Source: Methanoregulaceae archaeon (lineage in GTDB: Archaea > Halobacteriota > Methanomicrobia > Methanomicrobiales > Methanospirillaceae). From it: a stretch of DNA of 5,621 nt. The notes below the pieces were generated by a model. The model was not told the DNA's origin and ran no database searches. It was given only the letters and a program-made list of their open reading frames with translations. Positions 1 through 5,243 of this stretch are shown here, one piece after another. The stretch spans positions 1 through 5,621 of the forward strand of contig JACTVF010000167.1 of NCBI GenBank assembly GCA_019695435.1, read 5' to 3'. The position numbers were made by a program, and so were the translations under genes. How positions within the stretch are numbered: the first letter of the stretch is position 1; every line of letters starts with the position of its first letter.

Positions 1-1
1 C

Positions 2-421
2 GGCGAGAAGATTGCTGAATCCACCCGGATGACTTCGCTCTCGGGCGGCCAGACCCGGTCACTCCTGATCGCCGATGCGATCCTAATCGGCCAGACGCCG
101 ATCCTGCTCCTCGATGAGGTGGAGAACGCCGGCATCAACAAAGAACGGGTCATTACCTGCCTCAAGGAGTACAAGAAAGCCGTGATCTTCGTCACGCACG
201 ACCCGTATCTCGCGCTCATCACCGACCGGCGGATTGTGATGAAGAACGGGGCGGTGGCCGATGTGCTCGAACCGGGGAACCGCGAGCGGGATATTATCGG
301 TACCGTGTCCGGTATGGATGCGTTCCTCTGGGACCTTCGGGAGAAGATCCGGGGCGGGGAGCTGATTGGCGATCCCGATACGGCTTCTGCAATGCAGAAG
401 AAGACAGGGGTGCCGGCATGA
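2..421 (+). CDS. ABC-type ATPase, C-terminal part (5' end outside window)
   Basis: The window opens inside this gene, so the Walker A region and true start are missing. The visible frame runs from base 2 to a TGA at 419-421. In order it shows the ABC signature SLSGGQ (bases 35-52), a Walker B strand ILLLDE (101-118) with the catalytic glutamate, and the switch histidine in FVTHDP (His at 197-199). It is therefore an ATP-hydrolysing ABC domain. Two details are unusual: the residues after Walker B read VENAGINKE instead of a canonical PTSALD-type D-loop, and the signature continues as QTRSLLIAD rather than QQRVAIAR. A tail of roughly 60 residues follows the H-loop and carries no second domain. 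The stop overlaps the next ATG by four bases (ATGA), implying translational coupling to the GTPase. No membrane partner is visible, so it may be a soluble ATPase rather than a transporter subunit. The ABC assignment is firm; the substrate is unknown. Confidence 0.88.
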   Translation, partial: GEKIAESTRMTSLSGGQTRSLLIADAILIGQTPILLLDEVENAGINKERVITCLKEYKKAVIFVTHDPYLALITDRRIVMKNGAVADVLEPGNRERDIIGTVSGMDAFLWDLREKIRGGELIGDPDTASAMQKKTGVPA

Positions 422-1125
422 AACTCGTCATTGTCGCCGGCCCGCCCAGTGCCGGCAAGACTGCGGTCATCCGCCAGATCATTAAAAAATTTTCAAAGAC
501 CGACAAGCCCGCGTACCTCAAGATCGATGTCGTGAAGGCGTTCGAGGACGAGGAACTCCACGAGGAGTTCGGTATCCCGACAAGGAAGGTATACTCGGGT
601 GACTTGTGCCCCGACCACATGGGCATCATGGTACTAAAAGACGCGATCACATGGGCGGAGAAACTTAAGGCAGGTATACTCATCATCGAGAGCGCCGGGC
701 TCTGCCTCAGGTGCACACCATACACCACGCAGGCGTTTGGCATTGCCGTGCTTCCCGCTGTCTCGGGGAGCAACTCGCCGCTCAAGATGGCGCCGTTGAT
801 CGCCCTTGCGGATGCCGCGGTCGTCACCAAGACCGACCTTGTCTCGCAGGCAGAAAAAGAGGTATTCCGGGAGTGCATCCGGAGCGTGGTCCCGAAGATC
901 GACATTATCGAGACAAACGCCGTGCAGGGTACAGGGCTCCGGTACCTGCTCCAGGCGATCAGCAAATATCCTGGGATCAGCGATGCGGAGACCATCACGC
1001 TGCGGGGCACGCCGCCGCTCGGGGTCTGCACCATCTGTATCGGCAAGAAAGACATTGGGTGGCAGCACCACTTCGGCGTGATCCGGCCGCTGGAGGAGGC
1101 TGACAATATTTACCGGGGGGACTAA
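418..1125 (+). CDS. HypB/CobW-like (G3E, SIMIBI-class) GTPase
   Basis: A 235-residue P-loop GTPase. The Walker A motif is GPPSAGKT (residues 8-15). A Walker B/switch region IIIESAG (88-94) resembles the ENVG segment of HypB. TKTD (137-140) is the guanine-specificity motif in the NKxD position, and a G5-like segment ETNAVQGTGL lies at 165-174. The family delivers or inserts metal or cofactors (HypB nickel, CobW-type cobalt/zinc, MeaB/ArgK cobalamin). Possible metal ligands here are Cys64, a CLRC pair (96 and 99), a CTIC pair (204 and 207) and a double histidine (217-218) near the C terminus. HypB's N-terminal metal-binding motif is absent. The ATG at 418 directly precedes the P-loop strand and overlaps the upstream stop, so the start is well supported. 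The neighbouring ABC ATPase and Fe-S protein suggest a maturation or redox-activation module. The GTPase call is solid; the client protein is unknown. Confidence 0.88.
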   Translation: MKLVIVAGPPSAGKTAVIRQIIKKFSKTDKPAYLKIDVVKAFEDEELHEEFGIPTRKVYSGDLCPDHMGIMVLKDAITWAEKLKAGILIIESAGLCLRCTPYTTQAFGIAVLPAVSGSNSPLKMAPLIALADAAVVTKTDLVSQAEKEVFRECIRSVVPKIDIIETNAVQGTGLRYLLQAISKYPGISDAETITLRGTPPLGVCTICIGKKDIGWQHHFGVIRPLEEADNIYRGD

Positions 1126-1129
1126 CCCC

Positions 1130-1744
1130 ATGGCATGGGTCCCCCCCGGCAAGGACTGTGGCTCGTGCGGTATTGCCACCTGCAAGGAGTTTGCGAAGGC
1201 GGTAAAAAAGGGGAAGAAGGCCGAGACTGACTGCCCGTTTTACACGGCAGAGCAGTACGCGTGCCAGGATAAGGCCCGGTACTCCGGGACCGATGTGACC
1301 GGCGCGAAGTACGATTTTGTCATCCGGGCGTTCCCCGGCGAGCCGTCGGCACGCAAGTTTATCGTGCCGTTCCGGGCCGATCTCGTGGAAAAGTGGGACA
1401 TCCGTCCCGGTGCGCTCGTGACCGGCCGTCCCGCCGGCCCCGGGTGCCCGCTCTACCATGCACTCCGTGTTCTGTCCGCCAACCCGGTCACGGGGGTGCT
1501 CGAATGCCACACGGTCGGCCCCCTTGCGGCACGCAAAGAGAAGGCGTTTGACGTTCAGGCCTACCACGTCCACGCGTTTGAGGGGATCGCAGAGACGGTC
1601 CTCCGTCCTCCGACCCTTGGCCTCCGGCAGCGGTTCCTGCCCGGCTATTGTATGATCGACCTCGCCCACACCGCGCTCGTGAACATGGTCTTAAAGAAAA
1701 AAGACGGCGTCCACGTGAGGGTTGAGGACATCCGCAGCCTCTAG
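1130..1744 (+). CDS. Fe-S cluster-binding protein with N-terminal CxxC-x4-C-x16-C domain
   Basis: A 204-residue soluble protein. The N terminus has Cys10, Cys13, Cys18 and Cys35 in the arrangement DCGSCG..TC..F(16)C-P. This matches the 4Fe-4S domain (Pfam FeS, PF04060) found in the large subunit of the corrinoid Fe-S protein of acetyl-CoA synthase and in RnfB. The remaining ~165 residues have no membrane segment but hold further conserved-looking segments: GRPAGPGCPLYH (99-110), a histidine pair at 146 and 148, and FLPGYCMIDLAH (169-180). Cys106, Cys174 and His180 could be extra ligands. The ATG at 1130 lies four bases after the GTPase stop; a GGGGGG at 1115-1120 gives a nine-base spacing as ribosome binding site, and the P-G-K-D-C motif follows immediately, so the start is good. 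It is probably an electron carrier or scaffold working with the GTPase and ATPase. That role is inferred from context only. Confidence 0.85.
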   Translation: MAWVPPGKDCGSCGIATCKEFAKAVKKGKKAETDCPFYTAEQYACQDKARYSGTDVTGAKYDFVIRAFPGEPSARKFIVPFRADLVEKWDIRPGALVTGRPAGPGCPLYHALRVLSANPVTGVLECHTVGPLAARKEKAFDVQAYHVHAFEGIAETVLRPPTLGLRQRFLPGYCMIDLAHTALVNMVLKKKDGVHVRVEDIRSL

Positions 1745-3026
1745 AGCCCTCCATGATACCCAAGTACGGCTCCGGTGCGTCGGCGGCGGGGAGATTATCC
1801 CGGATATGACTGCCCTGTCGTGCCCCGACGGCCATGATTCCCTGCTGCGTACCGAGTACTGCCGGCGCAGGCTGCACCTCGCACCGTACACCGGGATCTT
1901 TCGGTACCTCTGCTGGCTGCCGGTGACCCGGCCGCTGCTGCCATCAGGGGGCCCGGTGACGTTTGCGGCAGACTGCCTTGCCCGCGAGCTGGGTCTTTCC
2001 CGGCTTTTCATCTCGTTTTCAGGATACTCCCCCGAGCACCATGCCACCCTTGCCACCGGCTCGTTCAAGGAACTCGAAGCCTTGCCCACCATGCAGCAGC
2101 TATGGGAACTCGGTGGCAAAATCCCGGTGATCGCCTCCGCAGGAAACACCGGTCGGGCCTTTGCCGGGATCTCAGCGCAGTACAAAAAACCGGTGATCGT
2201 AGTCGTCCCGGAAGATGCAATCCCGCGGCTCTGGACGACGACGCCTGCGCATGATGTCTTCCTCTTTGCAGTCAAAGGGGATTACACGGATGCAATTACG
2301 GTCAGCAACGCGCTGACTGCCGTCCCCATGTGCGTGCCGGAAGGCGGGGCAAAGAACGTCGCCCGCAGGGATGGCATGGGGACGGTGATGCTCGATGCGG
2401 CAGTCACCCTCGGTCGCCTTCCCGATCACTATTTTCAGGCAGTCGGGAGCGGGACGGGGGCCATCGCCGCGTGGGAGGGGGCGCTCCGTCTTATCGGCGA
2501 CGGGAGGTTCGGCACTATGCTGCCCCGGCTCCACCTCGCCCAGAATAAGCCTTTTACCCCGCTCGTCTCCGCGTGGCAGCAGCGCCGCCGCACGATCGAC
2601 CCGGAGCTTGATATGCCGGATGCGTCCAATGCCGTACAGGCAGTCATGTCCCCGGTCCTCACCAACCGCACCCCCCCCTACGGCATCGCAGGAGGGCTCT
2701 ATGATGCCCTTCATGCGACCGACGGGTGCATGTACGCGGTATCGAACGATGAAGGGAGAACGGCATCGCAGCTCCTCCGCGAGACCGAGGGAATCGATCC
2801 TGACCCGGCAGCGGCGGTCGCCACCGCAGCGCTCGTGCAGGCGGCGGAAACCGGGACCGTAGGGCGGGATGACCTGATCCTCCTCAACATCACGGGCGGG
2901 GGATACGATCGGATTCGGGAAGATTACACCCTGTATCCTCTTGAAGCGTCCGCCTCGGTAACCCCGGACGAACCCTGCGACAGGCTTGTAGCAGAACTCA
3001 AAACGTGGGTGGCACGCTATGGATGA
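1722..3026 (+). CDS. Cysteate synthase (PLP-dependent, threonine synthase-like); start uncertain
   Basis: A fold-type II PLP enzyme that makes L-cysteate from O-phospho-L-serine and sulfite, the entry step of the cysteate route to coenzyme M. Numbering from the TTG at 1722: GSFKELEALPTM (113-124) carries the likely PLP lysine Lys116; SAGNTG (139-144) is the substrate/cofactor asparagine loop; GSGTG (242-246) is the phosphate-binding loop; ITGGG lies at 390-394. The segment CPDGHDSLLRTEY before the catalytic body fits the cysteate synthase family and argues against an ordinary threonine synthase. The following comDE gene overlaps by eight bases and encodes a later step of the same pathway. The start is doubtful. 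The only in-frame starts are TTG 1722, which would overlap the upstream gene, and ATG 1806, which would discard the family-like N terminus. An ATG at 1753 is one base out of frame and would give a better N terminus if one C were added near 1767. Product call strong; 5' boundary weak. Confidence 0.9.
   Translation: MRTSAASRALHDTQVRLRCVGGGEIIPDMTALSCPDGHDSLLRTEYCRRRLHLAPYTGIFRYLCWLPVTRPLLPSGGPVTFAADCLARELGLSRLFISFSGYSPEHHATLATGSFKELEALPTMQQLWELGGKIPVIASAGNTGRAFAGISAQYKKPVIVVVPEDAIPRLWTTTPAHDVFLFAVKGDYTDAITVSNALTAVPMCVPEGGAKNVARRDGMGTVMLDAAVTLGRLPDHYFQAVGSGTGAIAAWEGALRLIGDGRFGTMLPRLHLAQNKPFTPLVSAWQQRRRTIDPELDMPDASNAVQAVMSPVLTNRTPPYGIAGGLYDALHATDGCMYAVSNDEGRTASQLLRETEGIDPDPAAAVATAALVQAAETGTVGRDDLILLNITGGGYDRIREDYTLYPLEASASVTPDEPCDRLVAELKTWVARYG
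1753..1770 (+). other. Probable original start of cysteate synthase with a one-base deletion nearby
   Basis: ATG 1753 lies eight bases after the stop of the Fe-S protein gene, the position expected for reinitiation. Read from there, the codons give M-I-P-K-Y and then leave the cysteate synthase frame, ending at a TGA 18 codons on. If one C is added after base 1767 the reading becomes M-I-P-K-Y-R-L-R-C-V-G and joins the long frame. From memory, cysteate synthases begin in this way (a few residues, Y-x-L-x-C, then a short segment to the second cysteine). No good ribosome binding site is visible at either in-frame alternative: GTGAGGG abuts TTG 1722, and GGGGAG stands about twelve bases before ATG 1806. 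The deletion could be real or a sequencing error. Confidence 0.5.
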
Positions 3027-4134
3027 AGACCGGATTATTCTCGAACTCAAAAAGCAGGGGATCGATCTCGTCAGTTCGGTTCCCTGCGACCGTGCAAAAG
3101 GGCTCTTTTTCAAACTGCCCGAAGCATTTCGGCACATCGGCCTGACCCGGGAAGAGGATGGGGTAGGCATATCGGCGGGAGCATACCTTGCCGGCGCCCG
3201 CCCGGCCATCGCCCTCCAGAGTTCGGGCCTCGGGAACATGTTGAACGCGATCCTCTCTCTTACCGTGACCTTCGGCCTCCCGCTCCCGATCCTTGCAAGC
3301 TGGCGGGGACGCGAAGGAGAGAAGATCCCGGCCCAGATCCCGTTCAACCGCCCGCTCCCCGGCATCCTGTCCGCGGCCGGCATTGCCTGCACGGAAGTCT
3401 CCGGGCCGGACGCGCCGCACGAGATCGGCGATGCGATCGCAGCAGCATACCAAAAGAGGATCCCGCATGTCATCCTCATTCGGCCGGAGTGCCTTACCGA
3501 GACCGGGTGCAGCGTACCGTCCCCGGTATCCTCCCCGCGCCCGTTCTCCGTCTGCTATGAGCGGAACTGGCGGACACCCGTGATGACCCGGAACGACGCG
3601 ATCCGGGCCATTGCAGGGAATGTGCGTGATGAGGTGCTGGTTGCAAATATCGGCGTCCCCTCAAAGGAACTCTACGCCGCCCGCGACCGGCCGGAAAACT
3701 TCTACATGCTGGGCAGTTACACGCAGGTGTCGGCGATCGGGCTTGGCATTGCCACGGCACGGCCGGACAAGCAGGTGATCGTGATCGACGGCGACGGGAG
3801 CCTGCTCGGTTCCGCGATCCTGCCGGTGATCGCAGCTGCGGGGCCAAAGAACCTCACGATCGCCTGCCTCGACAACGGCGTCTTTGGCAGCACCGGCAAC
3901 CAGCCCCGGCCCGGGCAGGACACTGCCGACCTTGCGCTTATGGCCCTCGGTGCCGGGTTTGCCCGTACGTGGACGGTGCACGAATCCTGGGAACTCGAAG
4001 CGGCGCTTGCAGCAAAGACCGGTGATGGACCGTCGTTTGTCCATGTCCGCATCCGGCCCGGCAACAGTGACGTGCCCAACATCCCCTTGTCCCCGGAGCA
4101 GATCCGCGACCGGTTCATGGCCGCGCTTGTGTGA
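3019..4134 (+). CDS. comDE: Sulfopyruvate decarboxylase, fused alpha and beta subunits (ComDE)
   Basis: A 371-residue thiamine diphosphate enzyme that decarboxylates 3-sulfopyruvate to sulfoacetaldehyde in coenzyme M synthesis. The N-terminal part (about 1-160) is ComD-like: REEDGVGISAGAYLAG (44-59) with a candidate cofactor-activating glutamate (Glu45 or Glu46), LQSSGLGN (66-73) and SWRG (94-97). A proline/serine-rich linker spans about 164-185. The C-terminal part (about 186-371) is ComE-like, with the ThDP/Mg motif beginning at GDGS (258-261) and ending at LDNGVFGSTG (284-293). In Methanocaldococcus the two subunits are separate proteins of about 170 and 190 residues, so the length fits a clean fusion with no missing part. 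ATG 3019 overlaps the cysteate synthase stop by eight bases and has GGTGG six bases upstream. Acetolactate synthase-like enzymes are the alternative, but they are much longer. No sign of damage. Confidence 0.93.
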   Translation: MDEDRIILELKKQGIDLVSSVPCDRAKGLFFKLPEAFRHIGLTREEDGVGISAGAYLAGARPAIALQSSGLGNMLNAILSLTVTFGLPLPILASWRGREGEKIPAQIPFNRPLPGILSAAGIACTEVSGPDAPHEIGDAIAAAYQKRIPHVILIRPECLTETGCSVPSPVSSPRPFSVCYERNWRTPVMTRNDAIRAIAGNVRDEVLVANIGVPSKELYAARDRPENFYMLGSYTQVSAIGLGIATARPDKQVIVIDGDGSLLGSAILPVIAAAGPKNLTIACLDNGVFGSTGNQPRPGQDTADLALMALGAGFARTWTVHESWELEAALAAKTGDGPSFVHVRIRPGNSDVPNIPLSPEQIRDRFMAALV

Positions 4135-4146
4135 CCGGGATCCCGG
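4135..4146. repeat. Perfect 12-bp palindrome after the comDE stop
   Basis: CCGGGATCCCGG begins at the first base after the comDE stop codon. It is fully self-complementary, with no loop, so it is a weak RNA hairpin on its own. It could add to the downstream terminator or be chance in GC-rich DNA. Confidence 0.4.
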
Positions 4147-4172
4147 AAACTTCTTGAAAAAGAGCAGGAAAA

Positions 4173-4197
4173 AAGAAGATCCTGTTTTGATCTTTTT
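4173..4197. terminator. Bidirectional hairpin/oligo-T terminator between convergent genes
   Basis: The arms AAGATC (4176-4181) and GATCTT (4189-4194) are separated by a seven-base loop. The stem extends outward to nine pairs (4173-4197) with one G-U on the plus-strand transcript. The plus-strand transcript ends the hairpin in a run of five U; the minus-strand transcript continues into a CUUCUUUUUU stretch. Archaeal transcription commonly ends at oligo-T tracts, so this 74-base gap between the converging comDE and marker 8 genes plausibly stops both messages. Confidence 0.6.
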
Positions 4198-4208
4198 ATG
4201 GGATCGTG

Positions 4209-5072
4209 TTACATCAGGGGATCGGGAAGTTCCGGGCCATAGACCGGAAGTTTTGACCCTGACACGAGCACCGGCCGGTCTGACCGGGCGATCTTGTCGA
4301 GGATCAGCTGCTTTCCCCTTTTCGTCAGCGCAAAGACCGGGACAGCTGTGCCGGCCTGCAGGAGTGCCTTTGCTCCCGCAATCTGCCAGATCCATTTCGA
4401 GGCGCAGGCTGTGATTATATCCGCAACCTCGACAAGCCGTTTGGCATCCGCCTCGGTAATGCCGCTCATATGTACCCCGAAGATGAATGTATCCGGGTGC
4501 TTTGCATGGATCGCGGCCGCCACATCGGCAGAAGCGACGGTGACCGCAACATGGGAAAACCCCCTTTTATAAGCACGGGACACCCCAAGCACCGGGTCGA
4601 TCGTTGCATGTGCCCGGTCAAGGACGATTCCCCCATCCTGCTCGATGCGGTCCATCTCTTCTTTTAGCGGAGAGGTACTCACGAGTCCTGACATCCTGCC
4701 GCCGATGCCCTGCACCATCTCCGGTGTTGTCACGATCACGGTTCCCGCCCCGTCGCAGGCAAGGACCGCCGCATCGAGACTCCCGGAGAGAATGCCGCAG
4801 CTGATCAGTTCGGACGCCCCGAACCCGACGAACTCCACGCTCCCGTTGATCTTCCGGTGCGGCTGGCACATACCCCACGAATTCATCCGATGCTCGATGT
4901 TTGCCTTTACCGCATCCGGGGTAATTTCGTCAACGGGCAAAGCAAATTTTTTCGCAAGCGGGCAGTGGCGGAGCTTTGAGACCGAGACTTCGGCCACTTT
5001 TCCGTCTTTTATAATGATCTTTGATCGTCCCACCGCTTCGATCACGTGAATATCGTCTTCGTTTTCAGACAT
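4209..5072 (-). CDS. Methanogenesis marker protein 8 (DUF2099 family)
   Basis: A 287-residue cytoplasmic protein of the family known as putative methanogenesis marker 8, found in methanogens and without an established biochemical role that I know of. Recognisable segments, from the chosen ATG: IHVIEAVGRSK (8-18), RHCPL (35-39), WGMC (66-69), ACDGAGTVIV (105-114), VQGIGGRMSGLVSTSP (120-135), ITACASKW (220-227) and QAGTAVPVFALT (239-250). Cys37, Cys69, Cys106 and Cys223 sit in or next to these segments and could bind a metal or cluster. ATG 5072 has GAGGGA nine bases upstream and begins just before the conserved VIEA segment. An ATG at 5096 is a near alternative. The frame stays open to ATG 5216, which has an AGGAG ten bases upstream, but that 48-codon extension uses many A/T-ending codons unlike the rest of the gene and contains a strong hairpin, so I treat it as leader. 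It converges on comDE. Confidence 0.9.
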   Translation of the reverse strand: MSENEDDIHVIEAVGRSKIIIKDGKVAEVSVSKLRHCPLAKKFALPVDEITPDAVKANIEHRMNSWGMCQPHRKINGSVEFVGFGASELISCGILSGSLDAAVLACDGAGTVIVTTPEMVQGIGGRMSGLVSTSPLKEEMDRIEQDGGIVLDRAHATIDPVLGVSRAYKRGFSHVAVTVASADVAAAIHAKHPDTFIFGVHMSGITEADAKRLVEVADIITACASKWIWQIAGAKALLQAGTAVPVFALTKRGKQLILDKIARSDRPVLVSGSKLPVYGPELPDPLM

Positions 5073-5120
5073 ATGCAGCAGTCCCTCGATTTTCATTCTT
5101 GTCCCGTTACCGTAGTATCC

Positions 5121-5151
5121 CGGCGGTATGCCTGTGGGGCAGATACCACCG
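5121..5151 (-). promoter_or_regulatory. Bulged hairpin in the marker 8 leader
   Basis: On the minus-strand transcript the arm CGGUGGUAU pairs with AUACCGCCG (nine pairs including one G-U). A two-base CU bulge then leads to GCC/GGC and a five-base CCACA loop. On the plus strand the same position would be a C-A mismatch, so the fold favours the minus-strand RNA. It ends 49 bases before the chosen start codon and has no U-run directly after it, so it is not a simple terminator. It may be a cis-acting RNA element or a protein site. Confidence 0.45.
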
Positions 5152-5163
5152 TTTTGCGGGGCG

Positions 5164-5175
5164 TAACGATTGTTA
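5164..5175. repeat. Short inverted repeat TAAC-N4-GTTA
   Basis: TAAC and GTTA arms with a four-base spacer lie between the TATA-like element at 5201-5212 and the leader hairpin, close to where transcription of marker 8 might begin. This is the size and position of a small operator half-site pair, but such a short repeat can arise by chance. Confidence 0.2.
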
Positions 5176-5243
5176 ACTACCGTGATCTTTTGCGGTTCAT
5201 GGAATAATAATCTCATGGTGGGTGAACTCCTGCGAAGAACCCT

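Larger units (their letters stand above)
5073..5243 (-). promoter_or_regulatory. Leader and likely promoter region of the marker 8 gene
   Basis: This 171-base gap separates the TSUP stop from the marker 8 start and is more A/T-rich than its flanks in its outer half. On the minus strand two TATA-like stretches can be seen: TTTTTTAAAG (about 5252-5243, overlapping the end of the TSUP gene) and GATTATTATTCC (5212-5201). If the second is the TATA box, transcription would start near 5180 and leave a leader of about 100 bases that includes the hairpin at 5121-5151. A T6 run at the TSUP stop could also end that message. No transcription start can be proven from sequence. Confidence 0.4.

Noticed and set aside
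294..1106. Minus-strand open frame of 270 codons opposite the GTPase
   Set aside because: The plus strand carries clear GTPase motifs; the antisense translation is serine/proline-rich, low-complexity and unlike any family.
2671..2678. Run of eight C as a possible frameshift site in cysteate synthase
   Set aside because: The reading frame continues through it with family-like sequence (NRTPPYGIAGGLYDAL), so no indel is implied.
2172..3479. Long minus-strand open frame (435 codons) opposite cysteate synthase and comDE
   Set aside because: It lies antisense to two well-recognised enzymes, its translation is Arg/Pro-rich with no recognisable domain, and it is the usual by-product of G/C-rich third positions.
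3661..4395. Minus-strand open frame crossing the comDE end, the terminator and the marker 8 end
   Set aside because: It overlaps two real genes and the convergent gap, and shows no motif or ribosome site.
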